DNA of 64,000 bases from an uncultured Pelagibacteraceae bacterium. Its GTDB lineage: Bacteria; Pseudomonadota; Alphaproteobacteria; Pelagibacterales; Pelagibacteraceae. Both the position numbers and the translations under genes were made by a program. The stretch's first letter is position 1, and each line of letters begins with the position of its first letter. Of the stretch, positions 49,667 to 59,702 are shown in pieces. The DNA lies in contig CACOXS010000001.1 of the NCBI GenBank assembly GCA_902631255.1, forward strand, positions 62,001-126,000. Direction: 5' to 3'. A model generated the notes under the pieces. That model searched no databases. It was not told where the DNA came from and saw nothing but the letters and a program-made list of their open reading frames with translations.

Positions 49667-50733
49667 TTTTTTGAAATTAATCTTTGTCTTAAATTATCTA
49701 TAGGTACTATTTGCCCGTTAAGATTATAATGCCAATAAGTCCAACCATTACAACTTTCTGCTCCCAATATTGATGCAGCTACCTTGTGAATAGAGCCCTC
49801 TTTTTTGGCATGTTTTATACTTCCATCAGCCATAATTTTTGCACTGATTTTCTTTTTATTATCAAAAATAGTAGTGCCTGGTTTAATTATTCCTAATTCA
49901 ACCAATGACCCAAAAGGTATTCTTGGCTTAGATCTACCATTTTGCAAAGTGTCTAAATAATCATCTTCTATAGGTTTTGTATTTTTTAGTCGTTGTTCAG
50001 CAGCCTTATAATAGGTTTTTTCTTTTTCAATTCCGTAATAATTTCTACCCAATTTTTTTGCAACTGTTGCTGTTGTTCCTGATCCTAAAAAAGGATCTAA
50101 AACTAAATCATTTTTATTTGAGGTTGCTAATAAAATTCTGTGAAGTAGTGCCTCAGGTTTTTGAGTAGAGTGAACTTTTTTACCATCCTTTTTAAGTCTT
50201 TCAGAACCATTACAAATCGATAACTCCCAGTTCGATCTCATTTGAAGATCATCATTTAAACATTTTAAAGATTGATAATTAAAAGTGTATTTTGATTTTT
50301 CTGATTTTGATGCCCAAATCAAAGTTTCATGTGCATTAGTAAAACGTGTCCCTCTGAAATTTGGCATAGGATTTTTTTTATTCCAGATGACATCATTTAA
50401 AATCCAAAAACCTAAATTTTGAATAGCGGTGCCAACTCTAAAAATGTTATGGTAACTGCCAATCACCCAAATAGCTCCATTTTTTTTCAAAATTCTTTTA
50501 CATTCTGTTAACCACGAGTAGGTAAATTCATCATACTTTTTAAAATTTTCAAATTGATCCCATTTATCATTGACTGCATTTACCTTAGACCTATCGGGTC
50601 TTAAAAGCTCATTTCTTAACTGTAAGTTGTAAGGAGGGTCGGCAAAAATTAAATCAAAAGTCTCACTAGGGATTTTTTTTAGTTCCCTTAAACTATCTCC
50701 GTTTATTAATTTGTTTCTAAAGTCTAAATTCAT
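49663..50733 (-). CDS. ccrM: Adenine-specific DNA methyltransferase, CcrM (GANTC) type; start set to MNLDFRNKL
   Basis: FDLIFADPPYNLQL, HSTQKPEALLHRILLATSNKNDLVLDPFLGSGTT, C-terminal RAMA-like region ending NGWTYWHY. Confidence 0.93.
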   Translation of the reverse strand: MNLDFRNKLINGDSLRELKKIPSETFDLIFADPPYNLQLRNELLRPDRSKVNAVNDKWDQFENFKKYDEFTYSWLTECKRILKKNGAIWVIGSYHNIFRVGTAIQNLGFWILNDVIWNKKNPMPNFRGTRFTNAHETLIWASKSEKSKYTFNYQSLKCLNDDLQMRSNWELSICNGSERLKKDGKKVHSTQKPEALLHRILLATSNKNDLVLDPFLGSGTTATVAKKLGRNYYGIEKEKTYYKAAEQRLKNTKPIEDDYLDTLQNGRSKPRIPFGSLVELGIIKPGTTIFDNKKKISAKIMADGSIKHAKKEGSIHKVAASILGAESCNGWTYWHYNLNGQIVPIDNLRQRLISKN

Positions 50734-50750
50734 TTTATAAAAATAAATTA

Positions 50751-50766
50751 GACTCCAAAAAGATTC
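50751..50766. promoter_or_regulatory. Two GANTC sites (GACTC 50751-50755, GATTC 50762-50766) just upstream of the ccrM start
   Basis: Direct sequence match, 18-33 nt from the chosen start codon. Confidence 0.5.
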
Positions 50767-50852
50767 TTGGGTCAACCTAGGATTGAATTATTTGGATTTC
50801 ATTTGTATGATGGTGGTTCACAACAACTACATCTGGTGTTTCTACGTGAAAC

Positions 50853-51413
50853 CTATTTTAACTTGCTGATCGGTGAGAAGGTTCTTCTATGGTGAGAAGT
50901 AATCCCAAATTTTTTTATAGCTTTAAGATGTTGTTTAGTCCCATATCCATAATTTTGGCTCCAGTAATAATTTTTAAATTTCTTACCTAACTTAGAGATC
51001 ATTTTATCACGTGTAACTTTTGCTATGATTGATGCTGCAGAAATTGATGGTATTTTTTGATCACCTTTAATAACTGATTGAAGTTTATAATTTTTTAAAT
51101 TTGGTGTTTTATTTCCATCGACCAAAATCAGTTTTGGTTTTTTTTTGAGTTTTTTAATCGCTCTCTCCATAGCCAATAGGCTTGCATGAAGAATATTTAT
51201 TTTTTCAATTTCTAAGACAGAAGCTTTACCTGTAGCCCAAATAGAGTTTTTTTTAATGTATTTAGCTAAAAATTCTCGTTTATTTTTTCTCAAACTTTTT
51301 GAGTCTTTCAATAACTTCTTATTGATGGACTTGTTCAATATTACGGCTGCTGCAAAAACAGGTCCAATTAAGCTACCTCTGCCAACTTCATCAACTCCAG
51401 CAATAGTTTTCAT
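50853..51413 (-). CDS. rnhB: Ribonuclease HII
   Basis: AGVDEVGRGSLIGPVFAAAVIL; SISAASIIAKVTRDKMI. Confidence 0.97.
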   Translation of the reverse strand: MKTIAGVDEVGRGSLIGPVFAAAVILNKSINKKLLKDSKSLRKNKREFLAKYIKKNSIWATGKASVLEIEKINILHASLLAMERAIKKLKKKPKLILVDGNKTPNLKNYKLQSVIKGDQKIPSISAASIIAKVTRDKMISKLGKKFKNYYWSQNYGYGTKQHLKAIKKFGITSHHRRTFSPISKLK

Positions 51414-52129
51414 TAAATCCTAATATTTAAATCTTGAATTTTTTGTTTAATTTTTTTTAGATCTTCCCATGAAAATTTTTTGTTTTCTGGAAATCTAATT
51501 AGATAAGAGGGGCTAAAAGAAATCATGATAGGAATAGTTTTATTCTTCAAAATTATTTCTTTCCACTTACCTCTTTCATTAGATATTTTGCTTAATCCTG
51601 TAATTGCCTCCATTGCTGTGCTACCCATTAAAATTAAAATTTTTGGATCTATTATCGAAATGTGTTCTTTTAAAAATATTGCATAACGTTTTATCTCCTG
51701 TCCGGTGGGTTTTCTATCTTCTGGTGGTCTGAAATTAATTGAGTAGGTAATGTAAATATTTTCTCTTTTTATATTGATTGCTAGTAACATTTTATTTAAG
51801 AGATTACCCACTTCTCCTTGAAAGCATAAACCAGTTTCATCCTCTATTTCGCCTGGAGTTTCTCCAATTAACATAACATCAGCATTAATATTACCTTCGC
51901 CCAGGACTAAATTTTTAGAATTATTTTTTAAATTACAATTTTTAATTGAATTAATCTTTGTTTTAAGATCATTCAGCAATCCATTTTTACTAATTGAAGT
52001 TTCTTTATTTTCAGCTGAGTCGACTTTAAATCTATTGATTGGTCTATCGCTAAAAATAAAATCAGTTTTAATTGTTTTCATGAATTCTTGAGCATATTTA
52101 GCATTTTGATTTAAGGTCTTTTTAATCAT
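51413..52129 (-). CDS. Uracil-DNA glycosylase, family 4-like
   Basis: VMLIGETPGEIEDETGLCFQGEVGNLLNKMLLAI; PPEDRKPTGQEI; ISFSPSYLIRFPENKK. Confidence 0.88.
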   Translation of the reverse strand: MIKKTLNQNAKYAQEFMKTIKTDFIFSDRPINRFKVDSAENKETSISKNGLLNDLKTKINSIKNCNLKNNSKNLVLGEGNINADVMLIGETPGEIEDETGLCFQGEVGNLLNKMLLAINIKRENIYITYSINFRPPEDRKPTGQEIKRYAIFLKEHISIIDPKILILMGSTAMEAITGLSKISNERGKWKEIILKNKTIPIMISFSPSYLIRFPENKKFSWEDLKKIKQKIQDLNIRI

Positions 52130-52140
52130 ACAATGTATTA

Positions 52141-53826
52141 ATGGTTCTTAAAAATATTAAATTTATACTTATTATATTATTATTTTATCAGAACACTTTG
52201 TTTACGAAAAGTAATTCTTTTGAAAAAATTGATTCTAAAAATTTATCAAAATATTTCTCAGGTATAGTTGCTTTTGGTAATAAAAAAAATTCTGAAGCTT
52301 TAGATTTTTTTGATTCATCTAAAATTTTGATTAATGCTCATAATCCATTTTTAAAAAGGTATGTATCTTCATTGGTATTGGAGAATAAAGTATTGCAAGC
52401 GATTCAAATTATTAAACAAAATTATGAAAATGAAAATATAGATTTTTTCGAATTTTATTTATTATTAATAATTGATAGTTTAAAAAAAAACGAGTTAGAT
52501 ATTGCTTACGAATATATTTCTATTGCAAATAATTTTGCAGAGCAGGATAGGTTTAATTTAGCAATTTTAGAAAACTTAAAACAATATGTTTACCTTTTTA
52601 AAGAAAAAAAATTTTTAGACGATAAGAAAAACTTTGGAAGACTATCTTATATTTCAGAAACATTTCAAAAGTGTTATTTAGATGATCCTAATACAGGGAG
52701 ATATTTCTCAAAATTGATTAATGATACTGAGTCGGATTTTACTAGATATATTTATTTTTATATAAGCCACTTAGTTGAAAACGGTAATTTAAACGAAGCA
52801 AAAGTAATTACTGATGAAATAGAATTTTTAAATTCAACATTGCTACTATCACAAGGTAAAAGTTGGATTGACAATGGAAACTTACAAAAGTTTAAAGAGG
52901 TCTTTTCATGTAAAAATCAAAATGATTTAATTGCTGAATTTTTGTTTTTAATATCAAATCTGTATTCTGCACAAGACAATTACGAGATGTCAAATTTTTA
53001 CTTAAATTTATCAAATTTTCTTAATCCTAGATTTGTATTTAATTTATCGCTAGTTGCTGAAAATCATTATTTTAATAAAGATTATGAAAAGGCAAAAAAA
53101 GTTCTTAAAAAATTTAAAAAGGATGATGATTTTTACTATTGGTTTAGATTAAAAAAAGAAGCGCAAATAATTTCAGCGCAAAGAAATAATCAAGAGTCTC
53201 TTAACTTTATTAAATTTAATTTTGATAAAATTAAAAATCCAAATGAAAAAATATTATTTGATGTCGCTAATTTTTACAAAAAAGCAAAAAATTACGAGGA
53301 AGCAATAAGATATTACTCTAAAATTATTAAAAATTTGGATGATAATTCGGATATGAAATCAGATATTCTATATCGAAGAGGAGGTACATATGAACGAATT
53401 AAAAATTATGAAAAAGCCGATAAAGATTTAATTGATGCACTTCAAATTACACCTGACGATGCTTATATACTAAATTACCTTGCTTATTCATGGCTTGAGA
53501 GGGATTATAAAATTAATGAAGCGATAAAAATGCTTGAAACAGCTTACGAACTTGAGAGTGATGATCCATATATAATAGACTCTATAGGTTGGGCTTATTA
53601 TTTAACTGATGATTATCCAAGAGCTGAAAAATTTTTGAAAAGAGCCGTAGAATTGATGCCAGATGATCCGATAGTGAATGACCATTACGGCGATATTTTG
53701 TGGAAGCTCAATAGAAAAATCCAGGCTAGATATTTTTGGACCAATGTATTGAAAATGAAAGATGCTGAAAAAGAATTAATTGAAAAAATTAATATTAAGA
53801 TGATCGAAGGTCTTAAAAGCTCTTAA
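52141..53826 (+). CDS. TPR-repeat protein with signal peptide
   Basis: C-terminal TPRs (AIRYYSKIIKNLDDN, DILYRRGGTYERIKNYEKADKDLIDALQITPDDAYILNYLAYSW); SAR11/alpha-type placement before ispE. Confidence 0.85.
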   Translation: MVLKNIKFILIILLFYQNTLFTKSNSFEKIDSKNLSKYFSGIVAFGNKKNSEALDFFDSSKILINAHNPFLKRYVSSLVLENKVLQAIQIIKQNYENENIDFFEFYLLLIIDSLKKNELDIAYEYISIANNFAEQDRFNLAILENLKQYVYLFKEKKFLDDKKNFGRLSYISETFQKCYLDDPNTGRYFSKLINDTESDFTRYIYFYISHLVENGNLNEAKVITDEIEFLNSTLLLSQGKSWIDNGNLQKFKEVFSCKNQNDLIAEFLFLISNLYSAQDNYEMSNFYLNLSNFLNPRFVFNLSLVAENHYFNKDYEKAKKVLKKFKKDDDFYYWFRLKKEAQIISAQRNNQESLNFIKFNFDKIKNPNEKILFDVANFYKKAKNYEEAIRYYSKIIKNLDDNSDMKSDILYRRGGTYERIKNYEKADKDLIDALQITPDDAYILNYLAYSWLERDYKINEAIKMLETAYELESDDPYIIDSIGWAYYLTDDYPRAEKFLKRAVELMPDDPIVNDHYGDILWKLNRKIQARYFWTNVLKMKDAEKELIEKINIKMIEGLKSS

Positions 53827-54672
53827 ATGCACTTTTCCAGAATAAAATCACACGCGAAATTAAATTTGGCATTAAATGTTATAAGCAAAAGTAAATCTTT
53901 TCACAATATAGAGAGCATAATAAGCTTTGTAGATTTGCATGACATAATTTTGATCAAAAAAATTAAATCAAAAAAAAATTTAATTTCATTCAATGGAAAA
54001 TTTTCTCGAAAGATAGGTAAGAAAAATACTGTTTCTAAATTATTTGAGATCTTAGAAAACAAAAAAATTTTGAAAAACCAAAGATTTCAAATCAAAATCA
54101 AAAAATCTATACCTGATAAAGCTGGTCTTGGAGGTGGCTCAATGAATGCAGCAAGTATACTAAGGTATTTGGCACATAAGAGAATAATCAATATCAAAAA
54201 TAAAGAAATGTTAAAAATTTCTAAGTTAATTGGTTCAGATGTCATGTTAGGCTTAAACTATAAAAGTAAGATTTTAAATTCAAGAAATAAAATAAAGTAT
54301 TTTAACAATGTAAAAAAAATTTACCCATTAATCGTTAAACCAAATTTTGGTTGTTCGACTAAGGAAATTTATTCAAAGGTTAGAAAGTTTGATAAAGCAA
54401 AATTTAGCAACGGAGCAAAAAAAATGTTTGATATCAATTTTTTAAAAGATATGAAAAATTCCTTAGAAACAATAGCTTTTTTAAAATACCCAAGATTAAA
54501 AAATATAAAACTTTATTTAGAGAATTCTCTAAACCCAGTTTTTGTAAGAATGACAGGATCGGGATCAGCTTTAGTTGCATATTTTCAAACAAAAAAAAGA
54601 TGTGAACGTGCGAAAAAAAGGTTTATTCAAAAATACAAAAATATCTGGTGTATAGCCTCAAAAACTATATAA
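53827..54672 (+). CDS. ispE: 4-diphosphocytidyl-2-C-methyl-D-erythritol kinase
   Basis: SHAKLNLALNVISK; IPDKAGLGGGSMNAASILRYL; MTGSGSALVAYF. Confidence 0.94.
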   Translation: MHFSRIKSHAKLNLALNVISKSKSFHNIESIISFVDLHDIILIKKIKSKKNLISFNGKFSRKIGKKNTVSKLFEILENKKILKNQRFQIKIKKSIPDKAGLGGGSMNAASILRYLAHKRIINIKNKEMLKISKLIGSDVMLGLNYKSKILNSRNKIKYFNNVKKIYPLIVKPNFGCSTKEIYSKVRKFDKAKFSNGAKKMFDINFLKDMKNSLETIAFLKYPRLKNIKLYLENSLNPVFVRMTGSGSALVAYFQTKKRCERAKKRFIQKYKNIWCIASKTI

Positions 54673-54705
54673 ATTTGATACTTTTGTGTTATACGAACTT
54701 AATAT

Positions 54706-54779
54706 TGGGGCGTAGCCAAGCGGTAAGGCACGGGTTTTTGGTACCTGCATCCTAGGTTCGAATCCTAGCGCCCCAGCCA
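54706..54779 (+). tRNA. tRNA-Gln (anticodon TTG), encoded CCA
   Basis: TGGGGCG/CGCCCCA acceptor stem, anticodon loop TTTTGGT in CGGGT/ACCTG stem, CTAGG-TTCGAAT-CCTAG T-arm, GCCA end. Confidence 0.95.
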
Positions 54780-54782
54780 AGT

Positions 54783-56057
54783 ATGAAAAATTTTTTAGAT
54801 ACAATTTTTTTTAGATCAAATAATTTAAATTATATAAGTCAAAGTATTCGAGATTTAACAAAAAATACTCCAGCAAATAAAATATTTAAAGCCATAAATT
54901 CTTGTTCATCAGATAGTGAAGTAAGATTTGTAGGAGGTTGCATTAGAAAAATCATTAATAAAGAAATAGTTAATGATATTGATATGGCTACAAATCTTGA
55001 TCCTCAAAAGGTTTGTGAAGTTTTGAGAGAAAATAAAATTGATTATTACGAAACTGGTATTGAACATGGAACAGTTACAGCAATTGTAGAAGGGTATAAA
55101 TTTGAGATTACCTCATTAAGAGAAGATATTTTAACAGATGGAAGACATGCAAAAGTGAAATTTTCAAAAAATTGGAAAGAGGATGCATTGAGAAGGGATT
55201 TTACTATTAATTCCATTTACGCAGATGAAGAAGGAAACTTGTTCGATCCCTTTGAGGGTAAAAAAGACCTAGAAAACGGTTTCGTAAATTTTATAGGAGA
55301 CGCTGATAAAAGAATTAAAGAAGATTATTTAAGAATTTTAAGATATTTAAGATTTTTTGCCCATTACTCTAAGCATCCGCATAATCCAGAATTAATCAGA
55401 AAACTTAAAATTAATATTGGTGGCATCTCAAAATTATCTAAAGAGAGATTGTTAGATGAGTTAAAAAAAATAACTCAGTTAGAAATATTAGAAAAATTAG
55501 CTGATGATAAATTGAGCTCAGAATTATTTTTAATTGTTTTTCCTGAATTAAATAATTTAAAAACTTTTTCAAAATTAAATTCAAAAAAAAAACAAATAAT
55601 TAATAAAGCTGATTTTGTCTTTCTATTATCTTTAATGATTATTGATGAGACAGATAATGCAGATTATTTTATGTACAAATTTAATATTTCTAAAAAAGAT
55701 CAAAAAAGAATTAAAATTATTGATAATTTTTTTAAGGAAAAAATCGGACCAAAAACTTTTAGAGAGGAAAATTTTAATGCTATTTTTTATTATAATGGTA
55801 AACAAGCTGTAACTGATATTCTTAATTATCATTTAATAAAATCAAAAAAAAATTCTGAAAATATTCAAAAATTAATCGATGTCTATAAAGATAAAACAAT
55901 ACCAAAAATGCCTGTAGGCGCAGAATTTTTAATGGAAAAATTCAATATTCCTGAGGGTAAACAATTGGGTGTAAAACTAAAAATAATTGAAGAAGAATGG
56001 GTGAAAAATAATTTTCAAATTTCAAATGAACAAGTAAGTCAAATTGTTAACGATTAG
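54783..56057 (+). CDS. CCA tRNA nucleotidyltransferase / poly(A) polymerase family
   Basis: VRFVGGCIRKIINKEIVNDIDMATN; DGRHAKVKF; DALRRDFTINSIYAD; EDYLRILRYLRFFAHY. Confidence 0.93.
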   Translation: MKNFLDTIFFRSNNLNYISQSIRDLTKNTPANKIFKAINSCSSDSEVRFVGGCIRKIINKEIVNDIDMATNLDPQKVCEVLRENKIDYYETGIEHGTVTAIVEGYKFEITSLREDILTDGRHAKVKFSKNWKEDALRRDFTINSIYADEEGNLFDPFEGKKDLENGFVNFIGDADKRIKEDYLRILRYLRFFAHYSKHPHNPELIRKLKINIGGISKLSKERLLDELKKITQLEILEKLADDKLSSELFLIVFPELNNLKTFSKLNSKKKQIINKADFVFLLSLMIIDETDNADYFMYKFNISKKDQKRIKIIDNFFKEKIGPKTFREENFNAIFYYNGKQAVTDILNYHLIKSKKNSENIQKLIDVYKDKTIPKMPVGAEFLMEKFNIPEGKQLGVKLKIIEEEWVKNNFQISNEQVSQIVND

Positions 56058-56530
56058 ATATATTTTACGTCTTTAATTTCAAAATTTTTGACACCGGCAG
56101 GAGTTCTTATTTCAACTAAATCATTTTTATTTTTTCCTATTAAACCTTTACCTATAGGTGATTGAAAATAAATTAATTTTTGTTTAAGGTCAGCTTCATC
56201 TTTTCCTACAATCTTGTAATTTATTTTTTCTCCAGTATCTAAATTTTCTAAAAACACAGTCGAGCCGAAGATAACTTTTCCATCATTATTTAATTTCGTA
56301 ACATCAATGACATTTGCTCTAGCAATGATATCATTAATTTCAGTAATCCTTCCCTCATTATGAGACTGCTCTTCTTTTGCAGCGTGGTACTCTGCATTTT
56401 CTTTTAGATCGCCATGTGACCTTGCTTCAGCAATCGCCGATACAATCTCAGGTCTTTTTTTTTCTTTTAAAAAGATTAATTCATCTTTGAGTTTATTTAA
56501 GCCATTTAAAGTAATTGGTTCTTTGTCCAT
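56054..56530 (-). CDS. greA: Transcription elongation factor GreA
   Basis: LNKLKDELIFLKEKKRPEIVSAIAEARSHGDLKENAEYHAAKEEQ. Confidence 0.98.
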   Translation of the reverse strand: MDKEPITLNGLNKLKDELIFLKEKKRPEIVSAIAEARSHGDLKENAEYHAAKEEQSHNEGRITEINDIIARANVIDVTKLNNDGKVIFGSTVFLENLDTGEKINYKIVGKDEADLKQKLIYFQSPIGKGLIGKNKNDLVEIRTPAGVKNFEIKDVKYI

Positions 56531-56531
56531 G

Positions 56532-57359
56532 TTATTTCCATTTTGCTAACGGAGGTAATGACATTAAAATACCTTCAACATTTCCACCAGTTTGTAAACC
56601 AAATTTTGTTCCTCGGTCATAGAGTAAGTTAAATTCTGTATAGCGACCTCTTTTTATGAATTGTAATTCTTTATGTTTTTTAGTCCACTTTTTCTTCATT
56701 TTTTTTCTAATGATTTTTTCAAAAATAAATTGAAATGTGATTCCCACATCTCTTACAAATTTAAAATCTTTTTCAAAATTATCTTTTTTATAATCAAAAA
56801 AAATTCCACCAATACCTCTCGGTTCTTTTCTATGAGGTAAATAAAAATATTCATCACACCATTTCTTATATTTTGTATAATATTTCTTATTGTGTTGATT
56901 ACACATTTTTTTTAGAGTTTTATGAAATTCTTTTTTTTCCTTATCATCTTTTATTGACGGGGTTACATCTATACCACCACCAAACCAGTCCTGAGTTGTG
57001 CAGATATATCTTGTATTAAAATGCATGGCAGGGATCATGGGATTTTTCATATGCATCACAACGGAAATACCAGAAGCCCAAAATCTGGGATTTTTTTTTG
57101 CACCTAAAATATTTTTTTGAAATTGTTTTGGGAATTTTCCATGAACTTTAGAAAAATTTACTCCAACTTTATCAAATATTCTTCCATTTTTTAAAATTCT
57201 AAATTCCCCACCTCCTTCATCTCTTTTTTTACTTCTGTTCCAAACAGTGGTTTTGATATCCGCATCTTTTCTTTCAAGGTTGGTTATAGTATGCCAAATA
57301 GCTTCTTGTAACATTTTGAACCAATTACTTGTGATGTCCTTTTTAATTTCTATATCCAT
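56532..57359 (-). CDS. hemF: Oxygen-dependent coproporphyrinogen III oxidase
   Basis: FWASGISVVMHMKNPMIPAMHFNTRYICT; WFGGGIDVTP; RGIGGIFFD; TEFNLLYDRGTKFGLQTGGNVEGILMSLPP. Confidence 0.97.
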   Translation of the reverse strand: MDIEIKKDITSNWFKMLQEAIWHTITNLERKDADIKTTVWNRSKKRDEGGGEFRILKNGRIFDKVGVNFSKVHGKFPKQFQKNILGAKKNPRFWASGISVVMHMKNPMIPAMHFNTRYICTTQDWFGGGIDVTPSIKDDKEKKEFHKTLKKMCNQHNKKYYTKYKKWCDEYFYLPHRKEPRGIGGIFFDYKKDNFEKDFKFVRDVGITFQFIFEKIIRKKMKKKWTKKHKELQFIKRGRYTEFNLLYDRGTKFGLQTGGNVEGILMSLPPLAKWK

Positions 57360-57360
57360 A

Positions 57361-57834
57361 TTAGATTAATTTAGTTTGTTTTAAACTTTCTGCCAATACG
57401 ATTGCAACAGAGGATGCAATATTAAGTGAGCGTTTATTGTTTTTCATAGGAATTTTGAGTTTATCTTTAATTTTTTTGTGAACCTCATTTGGAACCCCGG
57501 CACTTTCTCTGCCAAAAAGAATAGTGTCATTTTTATTAAACTTAAATTTTGTGTAAGCAACAGACGCTTTTGTAGTCATTAGAACTATTCTTTGATCTTT
57601 TTTCGATTTAAAAAAATCGTCTGAGCTTTGATGGAATTTTATGTCTTTTTCATTCATATAATCCATAACGACTCGCTTAAACCTTCTGTCACTTAGCATA
57701 AACCCGCAAGGCTCTATTATTTCAAGTTTTGCACCTAGGCACGCACAAGTTCTGATTATTGCTGCTGTATTTTGAGGTATGTCTGGTTCAAATAAAGCAA
57801 TTTTAGGGCCATGATTTATCAAATTCTGTGTCAT
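57361..57834 (-). CDS. trmL: tRNA (cytidine/uridine34-2'-O)-methyltransferase
   Basis: ALFEPDIPQNTAAIIRTCACLGAKLEIIEPCGF; LFGRESAGVP; RSLNIASSVAIVL. Confidence 0.94.
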   Translation of the reverse strand: MTQNLINHGPKIALFEPDIPQNTAAIIRTCACLGAKLEIIEPCGFMLSDRRFKRVVMDYMNEKDIKFHQSSDDFFKSKKDQRIVLMTTKASVAYTKFKFNKNDTILFGRESAGVPNEVHKKIKDKLKIPMKNNKRSLNIASSVAIVLAESLKQTKLI

Positions 57835-57924
57835 TCTTTCAGTAGTAAATTTATCATTTTATATTATATGAAATCATATATTTAAGTAGAAAAAAGCAAT
57901 ATTGAGTATATTTAACTATTATTG

Positions 57925-58434
57925 ATGTCAGAAAAAAAAACTAATAGACGAGATTTCTTATTCACAGCAACTTATGCGGTTGGTGCGGTTGGTGTTGGTG
58001 CAACGATATGGCCAATGATTGATCAGATGAACCCTGACGCATCAGTCAAAGCTTTGGCGAGCACCGAGGTTGATGTAAGTGCGGTTAATCCAGGTAAAAC
58101 AATTACAGTTTTATGGAGAGGTAAACCAGTTTTTATTCGTAGAAGAACTCAAGATGAGATAGCTGAAGCAAGATCTGTAAAGTTATCAGATTTAAAACAT
58201 CCTGAAAAAGATGAAGATCGTGCAGCGAACCCCGAGTGGTTAGTCATGCTTGGAGTGTGCACTCACTTAGGCTGTGTACCTTTAGATCAAAAAGGTGAAT
58301 ACAATGGATGGTTTTGTCCTTGTCATGGTTCTCACTATGATATCTCTGGGAGAATTAGAAAGGGACCAGCTCCGACTAATATGGAGATTCCTAAATATGA
58401 ATTTGTTAACGCTAATACAATTAAAATTGGATAA
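57925..58434 (+). CDS. petA: Ubiquinol-cytochrome c reductase Rieske iron-sulfur subunit
   Basis: [18 protein letters not shown] Tat-like N-terminus; CTHLGCVPL and CPCHGSHYD. Confidence 0.98.
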   Translation: MSEKKTNRRDFLFTATYAVGAVGVGATIWPMIDQMNPDASVKALASTEVDVSAVNPGKTITVLWRGKPVFIRRRTQDEIAEARSVKLSDLKHPEKDEDRAANPEWLVMLGVCTHLGCVPLDQKGEYNGWFCPCHGSHYDISGRIRKGPAPTNMEIPKYEFVNANTIKIG

Positions 58435-58439
58435 TTATT

Positions 58440-59702
58440 ATGAGTGATCACGAATACACACCGAAATCAAAATTTGGAAAATGGTTTAACGATCGTTTAC
58501 CGTTACTAACTCTTGCAAATCATTTAACTGATTATCCAACACCTAAAAATTTAAATTATTGGTGGACGTTTGGTGGAATATTAACTTTTTGTTTGATTAC
58601 TCAAATTGTAACGGGTTTAGTTCTTGCAATGCATTATATTGCTCATGCTGATATGGCTTTTGATAGTGTCGAGCATATCATGAGAGATGTTAATTATGGT
58701 TGGTTAATCAGATACATTCATGCAAATGGTGCTTCAATGTTTTTTTTGGCTGTTTATATTCATATATTTAGATCATTGTTTTATGGTTCTTACAAAGCTC
58801 CTAGGGAAATAATTTGGATAATTGGTATCATCATTTATTTATTAATGATGGCAGCTGCATTTTTGGGTTATGTACTTCCATGGGGCCAAATGAGTTTCTG
58901 GGGTGCAACTGTAATTACAAATCTATTTAGTGCAATTCCTTTAGTAGGCGAGGGTATTGTTACTTGGTTATGGGGAGGTTATTCAGTTGATAATCCTACT
59001 TTAACAAGATTTTTTACACTTCACTATTTAATACCTTTTTTAATTTTAGGTTTAGTTGTTCTTCACATATGGGCACTTCATGTTCCTGGAAATAATAATC
59101 CAGTTGGAATTGACATTAAAAAACCTTCAAAAGATACAGTACCATTCCATCCATACATTGTAATTAAAGATGGTTTTGCTTTACTAATGTTTATGATTGT
59201 TTTTGCATTTTTTGTTTTTTATACGCCAAATATTTTAGGTCATGCAGACAATTATATTGAAGCTAATCCATTAGTTACTCCGGCACATATTGTTCCAGAG
59301 TGGTATTTATTACCATTCTATGCAATTTTAAGATCGGTCCCAGATAAACTTTTAGGAGTAGTTGCAATGTTATCTGCTATTTTAATTTTAGCAGCTCTTC
59401 CATGGCTCGATACCTCAAAAATTAGATCAGCAGTATTTAGACCTTTATACAGACAATTTTATTGGATCCTTGTCGCTGATGTTTTGATCCTGGGATACGT
59501 AGGTGCTATGCCAGCAGAGGGATTATATCTGTTAGTTGCTAGAGTAGCTACAGCATACTATTTCTTACATTTTTTAGTGATACTTCCAGTTTTAGGTTGG
59601 AAAGAAAAAACTCTTCCAATTCCATTAAGTATTACCGAACCGATATTAGGTGGTTCACCTAATTTAGCCACAGCAAAGAACAAGGAAAGTCTAAATAAAT
59701 AA
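58440..59702 (+). CDS. petB: Cytochrome b
   Basis: [68 protein letters not shown]. Confidence 0.98.
   Translation: MSDHEYTPKSKFGKWFNDRLPLLTLANHLTDYPTPKNLNYWWTFGGILTFCLITQIVTGLVLAMHYIAHADMAFDSVEHIMRDVNYGWLIRYIHANGASMFFLAVYIHIFRSLFYGSYKAPREIIWIIGIIIYLLMMAAAFLGYVLPWGQMSFWGATVITNLFSAIPLVGEGIVTWLWGGYSVDNPTLTRFFTLHYLIPFLILGLVVLHIWALHVPGNNNPVGIDIKKPSKDTVPFHPYIVIKDGFALLMFMIVFAFFVFYTPNILGHADNYIEANPLVTPAHIVPEWYLLPFYAILRSVPDKLLGVVAMLSAILILAALPWLDTSKIRSAVFRPLYRQFYWILVADVLILGYVGAMPAEGLYLLVARVATAYYFLHFLVILPVLGWKEKTLPIPLSITEPILGGSPNLATAKNKESLNK

Noticed and set aside
54706-54779. tRNA-Gln as an integration site for a mobile element
   Set aside because: No duplicated tRNA 3' end was seen nearby, and flanking genes on both sides are core genes (ispE, CCA-adding enzyme).
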